From: an uncultured Blautia sp.
GTDB taxonomy: Bacteria; Bacillota; Clostridia; Lachnospirales; Lachnospiraceae
Length of the DNA: 38,511 nt
Assembly: GCA_937900135.1 (NCBI GenBank)
Contig: CALCDJ010000083.1
Coordinates: 1-38,511 of the forward strand
Direction: 5' to 3'
The translations under genes and the position numbers were made by a program. The notes beneath the pieces are model-generated. The model worked only from the letters and a program-made list of their open reading frames with translations. It was not told the origin of the DNA and did no database searches. This document shows, piece by piece, positions 22,936 through 31,019 of this stretch. Position 1 is the first letter of the stretch; the number at the start of each line of letters is the position of its first letter.

Positions 22936-23337
22936 ATGAATTTAATTGAGAAATTAATCAGAATCGACAAAGAAAAGTATTCTGAAAGAGAAACCAAGAA
23001 AATTAAGTCAAAAAGACTTTCTAAAATCCTTGGAGAAGATACCGAGATTACTATTAAAGCTATCAGCGGAAGAAAACTGAATGAAATCTATGGAACCATC
23101 GTGGGAAAAGATGGAAAGAAAGATTTTGCAAAAGTTTATGATATGAACCTGATGTTTTGTATCAATGGTATCGTGGAACCGAATTTAAAAGATGCCACCC
23201 TAATGGAACATTTTGGAGCCAAGACACCAAAAGACCTTGCAGCAATCCTGTTTGATGCAGAGGTTGGAGAAATTGCAGATGAAATTTCCGACCTTTCCGG
23301 ATATACAGAAGATTCCGAGGACGAAGTAAAAAACTGA
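22936..23337 (+). CDS. Tail assembly chaperone (XkdN-like), zero-frame product
   Basis: The 133-residue acidic protein (MNLIEKLIRIDKEKYSERE..., ending TEDSEDEVKN) is an XkdN-type tail chaperone that assists tube polymerisation around the tape measure. ATG 22936 follows AAAGGAG, a normal start between AGG-started genes. Its end carries a slippery A-AAA-AAC heptamer directly before TGA, giving a longer -1 product (see 23328). Confidence 0.85.
   Translation: MNLIEKLIRIDKEKYSERETKKIKSKRLSKILGEDTEITIKAISGRKLNEIYGTIVGKDGKKDFAKVYDMNLMFCINGIVEPNLKDATLMEHFGAKTPKDLAAILFDAEVGEIADEISDLSGYTEDSEDEVKN
23328..23334 (+). promoter_or_regulatory. Programmed -1 frameshift site A AAA AAC
   Basis: In the chaperone frame the codons are GTA AAA AAC TGA, so the heptamer A-AAA-AAC is in exact slippery phase. 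A -1 slip skips the TGA and continues as LIKTDSDASVAYALFRLKKW... to TAA 23505-23507. This G/G-T type arrangement is conserved in tailed phages. Confidence 0.8.
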
Positions 23338-23507
23338 TTAAGACGGATTCGGACGCAAGTGTAGCTTATGCGCTGTTCCGTCTGAAAAAGTGGAAACCTA
23401 GCGAATATTACAGCATGGGTGCCGGAGAACGTCTGGTAACCCGTGCTTTTTTAAAGCAAGAAATTATAGATAGGAATAAGGAATTGGAGGGGCTAAAGGG
23501 CAGGTAA
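23334..23507 (+). CDS. Frameshift extension of the tail chaperone (G-T type)
   Basis: The -1 frame codes for 57 residues (LIKTDSDASVAYALFRLKKW, then GAGERLVTRAFLKQEII...) with no start of its own, and ends with TAA at 23505-23507. It should be made only as a C-terminal fusion to XkdN. This T domain recruits the tape measure. It overlaps the tape-measure ribosome site and its AGG start. Confidence 0.75.
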   Translation: MIKTDSDASVAYALFRLKKWKPSEYYSMGAGERLVTRAFLKQEIIDRNKELEGLKGR

Positions 23508-25599
23508 GACCGTAGCGGCTGTTGTTAAATTGATTGACCAGTTTACAAACCCTTCCAAAGAGGTAAACACAGCCGCAAAAAATGTAGAAAAAAGATTCGA
23601 AGAGGTTGCAAAAACCTTTAAAAATGCTGGTGCTGTTTTTGACAGCGTTGGCTCATCTATGACCAAAAATGTCACTGCACCGATTATGGCAGTTGGTACA
23701 GCATCCATGGCGGCATTCAGCGAGGTCGATAATGCAGCCGATATTATCATTAAAAAAACTGGTGCGGCCGGAGAAGCAGCAGATGGATTTCAAAAGGTTT
23801 TCGAAAATGTTGCCACAAACGTTCCAGCAGACATGGAAGATGTTGGAAAAGCTGTTGGCGAATTAAACACCCGTCTTGGCTTAACTGGAAAGCCACTAGA
23901 AAAAGCTACGGAACAGTTTTTGAAATTTGCGGAACTTAACGGAACTGATGTGGAATCCTCCATCCAGACCGTAACGAGAGCAATGGGAGATGCCGGAATT
24001 GCAGCAGAAGACTACGGAAAAATCCTCGACCAGATGAACGTAGCTGGACAGATGTCTGGAATCAGCATGGATAAGCTGGCAGAAAATCTTGCCAAATACG
24101 GTGCTCCGATGCGTGCGCTTGGATTGGACACAGAAACATCCATGGCAATGTTTGCTGGATGGGAAAAAGCTGGCGTAAATACAGAAATTGCCTTTTCTGG
24201 TATGAAAAAAGCTATTTCCAACTGGGGAAAAGAAGGCAAGGATGCTGGTGTGGAATTTTCCAAAACCATGCAGAAAATCAAGGATGCTCCAGATATTGCA
24301 AGTGCTACATCCATGGCAATCGAAGCTTTTGGAGCAAAAGCGGGTCCTGACCTTGCAGACGCTATTAAAGGCGGAAGGTTTGAGGTAGATGAGTATGTAA
24401 AGGCACTCCAAAATGCCGGAGGAAGTGTCAGCGAAACGTTTGAGGGCACAGTAGATGGGGTGGACAGTTTTAAAACTGCCGCGAACGCCATGAAGCTTGC
24501 CCTTGCAGAATTGGGCGGAGAGATATCCACAGCGATCGGGCCAATTCTGGATAGGTTTACAGATAAAATTAAAAAGGTAACACAATGGTTTAAAAGTCTT
24601 GATGATGCCACCAAGAAAAATATCTTAAAATTTGGAGTAATGGCTGCCGCCGCTGGACCTCTTTTAATGGGCATCGGAAAAATTACTACTGGAGCAGGCA
24701 GAATGATTTCCAATTTTGGTAAGATTTCTGGATTGCTCACAAAACTTTCCGGTGGTGCCACAGGATTCAAAGCCCTTGCTGCTGTTATGACTGGGCCGGT
24801 CGGTATTGCGATTGCAGCAGTCGTGGCAGGCGCAGTGTTGATCTACAAAAACTGGGACAGGATTGCGCCGATCATCCAAAAAATTGCAGATCGGTTCGTT
24901 TCTTTCTGGCAGACTGTACAGCCGCAGCTACAGCCATTTTTGGACATGATTGAGAAAATTGCATCATTTTTAAAAGATGTTTTTAAGGTTGCTTTTGACA
25001 CGGTGCTTTCAGCGGCCGGAGAAGGTTTGGTTACATGGCTGGATGGAGCGGCAAAAGTAATTGATGATGCACTTGGACTGTTTGAGAGTATTATCACATT
25101 TTTAAATGATGTTTTTGCTGGCAACTGGGAAAAAGCATGGATGGGATTAAAAGATATTGTTGGTAAGGCTTTTGGTATGCTTGCCGATATGGTCAAGACC
25201 CCGATTAATGCGGTGATTGCCATTGTTAACAGTGCCATTGAGAAAATCAATGGTATCCATTTTACTGTTCCGGAATGGGTTCCTGGCATTGGTGGCAAAG
25301 GATGGGATGGCCTGAATATCCCAACAATCCCATCACTTGGAATCGGTACGGATAGCTGGCGTGGTGGTATCGTACAGGTACATGAGCGCGGCGGTGAGAT
25401 TATCGACCTTCCACAAGGTTCCAGAGTGTACCCGCATGACGAATCTGTAAGAATGGCGAGAGCGGAAAGCAAAAGAAATATTGCGGTCACAATCGCAAAG
25501 CTGGCAGATCAGATCATTGTCCGCGAGGAAGCGGATATTGACCGAATTGCCGAAGCACTGGTAACGAAACTGGAACAGACTGAGTACAACATGGCATAA
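23497..25599 (+). CDS. Tail tape measure protein, inferred AGG start
   Basis: The 700-residue protein has a phage tape-measure core (residues ~50-330, with VGELNTRLGL, FSEVDNAADI, GMKKAISNWGKEG), membrane-active segments (AVMTGPVGIAIAAVVAGAVL), and a C-terminal HERGGEIIDLPQGSRVYPHDE seen in many such proteins. TAA 23494-23496 is directly followed by AGG 23497, then A-G-K-T-V-A-A-V-V-K-LIDQF, the usual N-terminal strand. No ATG/GTG/TTG comes before TTG 23530, which has no ribosome site. AGG is 6 bases after GGAGG (23486-23490). It sets tail length. Confidence 0.9.
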   Translation, partial: RAGKTVAAVVKLIDQFTNPSKEVNTAAKNVEKRFEEVAKTFKNAGAVFDSVGSSMTKNVTAPIMAVGTASMAAFSEVDNAADIIIKKTGAAGEAADGFQKVFENVATNVPADMEDVGKAVGELNTRLGLTGKPLEKATEQFLKFAELNGTDVESSIQTVTRAMGDAGIAAEDYGKILDQMNVAGQMSGISMDKLAENLAKYGAPMRALGLDTETSMAMFAGWEKAGVNTEIAFSGMKKAISNWGKEGKDAGVEFSKTMQKIKDAPDIASATSMAIEAFGAKAGPDLADAIKGGRFEVDEYVKALQNAGGSVSETFEGTVDGVDSFKTAANAMKLALAELGGEISTAIGPILDRFTDKIKKVTQWFKSLDDATKKNILKFGVMAAAAGPLLMGIGKITTGAGRMISNFGKISGLLTKLSGGATGFKALAAVMTGPVGIAIAAVVAGAVLIYKNWDRIAPIIQKIADRFVSFWQTVQPQLQPFLDMIEKIASFLKDVFKVAFDTVLSAAGEGLVTWLDGAAKVIDDALGLFESIITFLNDVFAGNWEKAWMGLKDIVGKAFGMLADMVKTPINAVIAIVNSAIEKINGIHFTVPEWVPGIGGKGWDGLNIPTIPSLGIGTDSWRGGIVQVHERGGEIIDLPQGSRVYPHDESVRMARAESKRNIAVTIAKLADQIIVREEADIDRIAEALVTKLEQTEYNMA

Positions 25600-25610
25600 G
25601 GAGGGGAGAT

Positions 25611-26306
25611 ATGGAAATTTGGCTAAAACAAAATAAAGACGCAATTCAGATTCCGGTTCTGCCCCCGTCTTTTGCCGTGAATGTAGCAGGTGGACACCAG
25701 ACAGTAAACATCCAGACCAAAGGAGAGGTCAGCATCATTGGTAAGAGAGGTCTAGAAACGATTGATTTTACATCGTTTTTTCCGGCTCAGGACTATCCGT
25801 TTGCATCGTATCCAAAAGACCGAGAGCCTTATGATTATATCAAGACCATAAAAGATTGGATGGAAAAGCCTGTAAGATTGACAATTACAGATACAAATAT
25901 CAATTATGAGTTTTTGATAACCGACTTTTCTTATGGCGAGCCGGACGGAACCGGGGATGTGGAATACTCTATATCCCTACAGGAGTACCGAAAACCGACT
26001 TACACCAAGCCCAAAAAAGAGCTGCCGCCTGCATCCCTTGGGAACAGCAGCGGTTTAGTGGTTGGAAAAGAGCCTACCAGACCAACGTCCAAACCAAAAC
26101 AAAAGACATACACTGTCAAGTCTGGGGACTGCCTTTGGAACATTGCCAAGAAATATTATGGCAGCGGAACAAAGGCTTCCAAAATTTACAATGCAAACAA
26201 AGCATTGATTGAAAAAACGGCGAAAAAGTACGGCCATTCCAGCAGCTATAACAAAGGTGTTGCTGGATGGTGGATTTTTCCGGGAATGAAGTTGGTGGTC
26301 CCATGA
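25611..26306 (+). CDS. LysM-containing baseplate hub protein (XkdP-like)
   Basis: The 231-residue protein has an N-terminal XkdP domain (with QIPVLPPSFAVNVAGG) and a C-terminal LysM motif (YTVKSGDCLWNIAKKYYG) that binds peptidoglycan. It connects the tube end to the baseplate. ATG 25611 follows GGAGGGG. The stop overlaps the next start (ATGA at 26303). Confidence 0.9.
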   Translation: MEIWLKQNKDAIQIPVLPPSFAVNVAGGHQTVNIQTKGEVSIIGKRGLETIDFTSFFPAQDYPFASYPKDREPYDYIKTIKDWMEKPVRLTITDTNINYEFLITDFSYGEPDGTGDVEYSISLQEYRKPTYTKPKKELPPASLGNSSGLVVGKEPTRPTSKPKQKTYTVKSGDCLWNIAKKYYGSGTKASKIYNANKALIEKTAKKYGHSSSYNKGVAGWWIFPGMKLVVP

Positions 26307-28195
26307 AATTAAAATGGAATGGAAACGACATTACCGGATACTGTACATCGGTCGCGTGGTCAGGATCTGCGGTTCAGGCGGCCAGATCAGTGACCTTTTC
26401 CGTGGCATATAGTCCGGATGATAAGAGCGTAAAGACCTTAAATATCAAATTGGGGGATAAGATTGAGTTTCTTCCGGACGATAAAAAGGTTAAATTTTCC
26501 GGTATCGTGACCACAAGGGAGCGCAGGAATACAGCCGGAACATTATCATACACCGCCATGGATGGCATGATACATCTTCTTCGGTCTTCCGGAACATATA
26601 AGTTTGCCAAGAAAACGCCGGAAAAAATAGCTGCTATGGTGGCCAAAGATGCAAAAGTCAGCGTTGGCAATCTTGCGAAGACAAAGGTTAATATATCAAA
26701 GATGTTCTTTTCGCAGCGACCATATTACGAAATCATCATGGCGGCCTATACTAAGGCACACCGAAAAAACAAAAAAGTATACATCGCCCAGATGAATGGA
26801 AAGAAACTCGATGTAATCGAAAAAGGCAAGATCATCCCGAATTTCCATCTGGTTGCCGGGGAACGGATCATTGAATCATCCTATTCCGAAACTTTGGATA
26901 GCATGGTAAACCGGGTTTATATTTACAATTCCGACAACAAAAAAATCGGAACTGTTGTAAATAATGACTGGGTTAAAAAGTACGGTGTCTTCCAGAATGC
27001 GATTTCTGTGGATTCTGGATCTGGAAAAACCGAAGCCAAAAACGAACTGCATGGAATCGACAAAACCGCCAGTCTGTCAGCGATCGGGGATATCCGGTGC
27101 GTATCAGGTCTTGGGTTGATTATCAAGGATTCCAGAACAGGTCTTAACGGCAAATACTGGATAGAAAACGACACGCACACCTGGGAAAATGGCACATATA
27201 CCATGTCCCTGGAATTGGCTTTTAAAAACGTCATGGATATCCAAGAGGAAGACGAAGAGCAGCAGACACAGAGCGGCGGTAGTTCTTCTGGCGGCGGTTC
27301 TTCTGCTCTGGAAGATGTATTAAATCAAGCCAGAGCATGGCTTGGAACAGCGGAAAATCCACCTGGAAGTAACCACAATGAGATCACACAATATTATGGA
27401 TGGGACGCCGCTTGGTGTTGTATGTTTATCTGGGCAATCTTTAACAAGACAGGCCACGGAAACTTATTCATGGGCGGCGGAAAAACGGCCTATTGCTTTA
27501 GTGTCAGGGACTGGTACAAGGCAAGGGGCAAGTTTGGCAGCACACCAAAAAAGGGGGCACTTGTCATTTATGGAGGCTCCGGCCATATTGGCATTATTGA
27601 GAGTGTCAGCGGTAGCAGTTGGGTATCTATTGAGGGCAATCTAAGCAATACCGTCAAGCGCAGCAATGGACCATCATGCAGCACAGTGCTTGGTTTTTGC
27701 TATCCAGATTACCCAGCAGATACCGTACAGTCCTCCGGAAGTGGTACAGTGACTGGAAGAGCCATTAATATTCCGTCCAGTGTGCCACAGACTGGCATTA
27801 CTGGAAATTACACCTGTTATCCGCAGTTTTACGGACGCTGGGTCTACACCCAGAAAGCGGTCTCAGAAGCATGGGCGATAAAAGGTAAAAAAGGCAGTCC
27901 AGAAAACATTGCAACAATTGACGGATATTACCTTATCGCCGTAGCTGATCGGTTTGGCACAGTCGGAGACAAAGTGGCTGTAGTATTGGCAGACGGTATC
28001 AGGATCAACTGCATTATTGCTGACCAAAAGAATCCTGGTGACAGCAATTATACCGGATGGGGTCACGATCTTGGTGGTGGACGATCAGATATTATCGAAT
28101 GGGAATCTATGGTGTCTGGACAGCCAAACGTATCCAGATGGCGAGGAAAAAGAGTAACAACGATTATCAATGGCGGCAGATATAGCGGATTATAG
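26303..28195 (+). CDS. XkdQ-like tail hub with CHAP-type peptidoglycan hydrolase
   Basis: The 630-residue protein starts MKLKWNGNDITGYCTSVAW, the XkdQ/hub opening. It gains a CHAP/NlpC-type hydrolase at ~335-485: DAAWCCMFIWAIF holds the nucleophile cysteine and GSGHIGIIESV the histidine. A C-terminal domain with DRFGTVGDKVAVVLADG follows. It should digest the wall during DNA delivery. A Gly/Ser linker (GGSSSGGGSS) joins hub and hydrolase. ATG 26303 is chosen over the in-frame upstream starts inside the previous gene. Confidence 0.85.
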   Translation: MKLKWNGNDITGYCTSVAWSGSAVQAARSVTFSVAYSPDDKSVKTLNIKLGDKIEFLPDDKKVKFSGIVTTRERRNTAGTLSYTAMDGMIHLLRSSGTYKFAKKTPEKIAAMVAKDAKVSVGNLAKTKVNISKMFFSQRPYYEIIMAAYTKAHRKNKKVYIAQMNGKKLDVIEKGKIIPNFHLVAGERIIESSYSETLDSMVNRVYIYNSDNKKIGTVVNNDWVKKYGVFQNAISVDSGSGKTEAKNELHGIDKTASLSAIGDIRCVSGLGLIIKDSRTGLNGKYWIENDTHTWENGTYTMSLELAFKNVMDIQEEDEEQQTQSGGSSSGGGSSALEDVLNQARAWLGTAENPPGSNHNEITQYYGWDAAWCCMFIWAIFNKTGHGNLFMGGGKTAYCFSVRDWYKARGKFGSTPKKGALVIYGGSGHIGIIESVSGSSWVSIEGNLSNTVKRSNGPSCSTVLGFCYPDYPADTVQSSGSGTVTGRAINIPSSVPQTGITGNYTCYPQFYGRWVYTQKAVSEAWAIKGKKGSPENIATIDGYYLIAVADRFGTVGDKVAVVLADGIRINCIIADQKNPGDSNYTGWGHDLGGGRSDIIEWESMVSGQPNVSRWRGKRVTTIINGGRYSGL

Positions 28196-28204
28196 GAGGG
28201 AAGC

Positions 28205-28558
28205 ATGGACGTATATGAGAGATTTGTAAACCAGATGCGAAAAAGCGGAACCTATTATAATCCACAAGAGCCGCAGATCGGGATCATGATGGATGATGGC
28301 AAGGTCAAAATTGACACCATGATCTTAGATAAAGATGATTACCTGATGGACTGCAACCTGAGATTGGATGCGTCCAAGAAGGTGTTTTATCACACCGGAC
28401 ATACTGCATCCGGCGAATATCTGACAGATGGGAGCCATAACAGCTCTTTAAAAGAGTATAAAGACAATATCCTCCGATCGGGGGACAAGGTACTGATGTT
28501 AAAATTAAAAGATTTTGAGCAGTATATTTTAATGGGGAAGGTGGTGAAGCCTACATGA
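28205..28558 (+). CDS. Baseplate protein, DUF2577/XkdR-like
   Basis: The 117-residue protein (MDVYERFVNQMRKSGTYYNP..., a beta-rich core and GDKVLMLKLKDFEQYILMGKVV) matches the DUF2577 baseplate group next to XkdS. ATG 28205 follows GGAGGGAAGC. It overlaps the next gene by four bases. Confidence 0.8.
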   Translation: MDVYERFVNQMRKSGTYYNPQEPQIGIMMDDGKVKIDTMILDKDDYLMDCNLRLDASKKVFYHTGHTASGEYLTDGSHNSSLKEYKDNILRSGDKVLMLKLKDFEQYILMGKVVKPT

Positions 28559-28962
28559 TTTATCCGTTTGAAGACGAGGAAATAACAGAGCAACAGGAAG
28601 AAGAAATCTATATCCCGAAAGAATACGGGATAGATTTCGAAACCGGACAGCTGACTGGAAAAGTCGTGGAAGGTCTGGAGGCGGTAAAGGTGTGGGCTTG
28701 GCTTGCCTTGCAGACCGCACGGGAGCGGTATTACATTTATACCACGGATTACGGACAAGAATATGAGGATATGATTGGCAAGGGATATACCAAGGATTAT
28801 TTAAAAGCGGAGTTAAAACGCATGACAGAAGAGTGTCTGACAGTCAATCCCTATATTACCGGGATCGAAAATTTTGAAATGACAAAGGACGGCGATCATG
28901 TGACGCTGTCTTTTTTGATGATTACAAATCTTGGAGACACGGAGGTGGAAACGATTGTTTGA
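28555..28962 (+). CDS. Baseplate wedge DUF2634 protein (XkdS, gp25-like)
   Basis: The 135-residue protein (EYGIDFETGQLTGKVVEGLEAVKVW, RERYYIYTTDYGQEYEDMIG) is the DUF2634 gp25-like wedge. ATG 28555 overlaps the previous stop, and its end overlaps the baseplate-J start at 28955. Confidence 0.9.
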   Translation: MIYPFEDEEITEQQEEEIYIPKEYGIDFETGQLTGKVVEGLEAVKVWAWLALQTARERYYIYTTDYGQEYEDMIGKGYTKDYLKAELKRMTEECLTVNPYITGIENFEMTKDGDHVTLSFLMITNLGDTEVETIV

Positions 28963-30019
28963 GGAGATGACTTACGAAAAAATCATGTCTGACATGATGG
29001 CGGATATGCCGGACGGTCTGTCCACCGCCGAAGGAAGTTTATTATTTAATGCCTGTGCAAAACAGGCGGTAAGGCTGGAAGAAGCATATATGTATCTGGC
29101 TGGACTGGAAAATAATATGTATGCAGATACGGCTGATCTGGAACACCTGATACGAGCCGGGAATGAGCGTGCTTGTTATATCGAGCAAGCGACCTACGCA
29201 GAGTTTGAAGCGCAATTTAACTGTCCGGTACCGGATGGAAGCCGTTTTAACTGTGACGAGTACAATTACACAGTTTTTAATGTGATCAACGACAGCGAAC
29301 ATAAATACAGAATCGGCTGTGAATCTGCTGGAAGTGACGCCAACAGCCTTTTGGGAGATCTGGAACCGATTGACTTCGTAGAGGGCTTTGAATGGGGGAA
29401 AATCATCAAATGCACGGTCGAAGGAAAAGACATGGAAGACCAAGAGGTGTACCGGGCAAGGCTTTTGTCCACATACAATTACAAGGGCTTTGCCGGAAAC
29501 AGAGAATATTATATGTCCCGTGTCAAGGAGCTGGATGGCGTTTTAGGCTGCAAACTGGAAAGGGTACAGGCTCCCTCTGACAGAATCAAGATCACGATCA
29601 TTGGAAAAGATTACAGATCTCCAACAGAAGAGGTCGTGCAGAAAATCCAGACCGCCGTTGATCCGATTACAAACAGCGGAGAAGGAGAAGGACTGGCTCC
29701 TATCGGTCATAGGGTGCAGATCCTGGCGGTCGGTGAGACTACAGTCAATATTGAGACAAAAATCACCTATGAGAGTGACCATGGATATGAGGAGCTGAAA
29801 AGCTACATCGAGCAGGCAGTGGAAGACTACCTATTGTCACTTAGGCAAACATGGGAAACCTCTGAAACCATTGTGGTCAGAGTGCTGCAAATCGAAGCAG
29901 CTATTGTGTCAGTCAAAGGCGTGGTAGACGTCACCGGGACCAAGATCAACGGTCAGGAAGCTAATTTGCAGATTACAAACGGCACAGTACCAGTCAAGGG
30001 GGTAGTGACATGCTCATAA
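28955..30019 (+). CDS. Baseplate J-like wedge protein (XkdT), TTG start
   Basis: The 354-residue protein has the baseplate-J fold: TYEKIMSDMMADMPDGLSTAEGS, AGLENNMYADTADLEHLI and the GRDYRSP-like segment (IGKDYRSP). TTG 28955 is 7 bases after GGAGGTG (28941-28947), giving L/M-FEEMTYEKIM; the further upstream frame is rejected because it lies in the ribosome site. It connects wedges to the hub. Confidence 0.88.
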   Translation: MFEEMTYEKIMSDMMADMPDGLSTAEGSLLFNACAKQAVRLEEAYMYLAGLENNMYADTADLEHLIRAGNERACYIEQATYAEFEAQFNCPVPDGSRFNCDEYNYTVFNVINDSEHKYRIGCESAGSDANSLLGDLEPIDFVEGFEWGKIIKCTVEGKDMEDQEVYRARLLSTYNYKGFAGNREYYMSRVKELDGVLGCKLERVQAPSDRIKITIIGKDYRSPTEEVVQKIQTAVDPITNSGEGEGLAPIGHRVQILAVGETTVNIETKITYESDHGYEELKSYIEQAVEDYLLSLRQTWETSETIVVRVLQIEAAIVSVKGVVDVTGTKINGQEANLQITNGTVPVKGVVTCS

Positions 30020-30570
30020 ATGTACAGTATCCCGAGGTTGTGCTTAATATCCGAGATGTCAAAGCGGCGATTGAAGCTGGAGATAAGATGTCGGCTCTGG
30101 TGGAGCGACATATTGACGAGTTAGATAATAACATCAATATCATGACCTCAGAGGAATCTGGGATTGCCAGAAGAGAAAAAATCTTGGGAATCCAGCCACC
30201 AGATACCGCAAGCCTGGAAGACCGGCGGCTGGAGGTGTTGATGCGGTGGTATGATACGCCGCTGTATACAGAGACTACACTCAGAAATAAACTGGATTCT
30301 GTCCTTGGAAAAGACAATTATGTGCTTGTGGTTGATCTGGACAAAAAACTGATTGAGTGCCAGATCGAGTTAACTCGACGATTAATGTTTAAGAGCGTGC
30401 AAGAGCTGTTTGAGCAGATGGTACCGCTGGATTATTTGTTATCTGTGGTACTGCGGTACAATCAGCACGCCATAATTGGCAGATTTACGCACGCACAATT
30501 AAAAGCGTTTACACATTTTGCATTGAGAAATGAGGTGATTACCGGTGGCACAAGAGACCACAAACTATAA
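30010..30570 (+). CDS. Baseplate protein DUF2313 (YmfQ-like)
   Basis: The 186-residue protein begins MLINVQYPEVVLNIRDVKAAI, with an ARREKILGIQPPDTASLEDRR segment (shown in shorter blocks in the sequence) and YDTPLYTETTLRNKL. It matches the YmfQ/DUF2313 group found directly after baseplate J. It starts inside the J gene end and ends inside the next gene. Confidence 0.85.
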   Translation: MLINVQYPEVVLNIRDVKAAIEAGDKMSALVERHIDELDNNINIMTSEESGIARREKILGIQPPDTASLEDRRLEVLMRWYDTPLYTETTLRNKLDSVLGKDNYVLVVDLDKKLIECQIELTRRLMFKSVQELFEQMVPLDYLLSVVLRYNQHAIIGRFTHAQLKAFTHFALRNEVITGGTRDHKL

Positions 30571-31018
30571 ACTGGTCAAACCAGACGAGACTGAGTTTTA
30601 TGACATCAATGTTTTTAACCAAAACGCAGATAAGATTGACAAGGCGATCAAGGACATGGAAAAGAAAATCCCCACAGATCTGCCGCCTGATCTGTCTGGA
30701 GAGATTGATAAGATCAATAAAACGCTTAGAACCAAACTCTCCAAACGCACCACCCTCGACGCCACTATCCCAGCGTCTGGATGGACAGGAGATGCAGCAC
30801 CATATACAGTCAGCATCACCGTTACACAGCTGACTGGCGCGGCGGACGAACTGGTAGAGGTATACGTCCCACATACTGCAACATTGGAGCAAAAGACGGC
30901 ATGGAGCGAAGCTGGCATTGTTTCCGGGGACAACCAAGAAGGGGCATTGATCTTGGAGGCTCTGATGGAAAAGCCAAAGGTGGACATACCTTTGAAACTG
31001 ATGGTAGGGGGTGTGTGA
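30545..31018 (+). CDS. Tail-fibre proximal protein, 157 aa, GTG start
   Basis: The protein begins V/M-AQETTNYKLVKPDETEFYDIN and has a KDMEKKIPTDLPPDLSGEID coiled segment, with the SGWTGDAAPYTVSITV strand common in phage tail fibres. GTG 30545 is about 6 bases after GAGGTGAT. It lies between the baseplate and fibre genes. Confidence 0.75.
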   Translation: MAQETTNYKLVKPDETEFYDINVFNQNADKIDKAIKDMEKKIPTDLPPDLSGEIDKINKTLRTKLSKRTTLDATIPASGWTGDAAPYTVSITVTQLTGAADELVEVYVPHTATLEQKTAWSEAGIVSGDNQEGALILEALMEKPKVDIPLKLMVGGV

Positions 31019-31019
31019 G

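Noticed and set aside
28943..28945. AGG start for the baseplate-J gene
   Set aside because: It lies in GGAGGTG itself; TTG 28955 at ideal spacing is the start.
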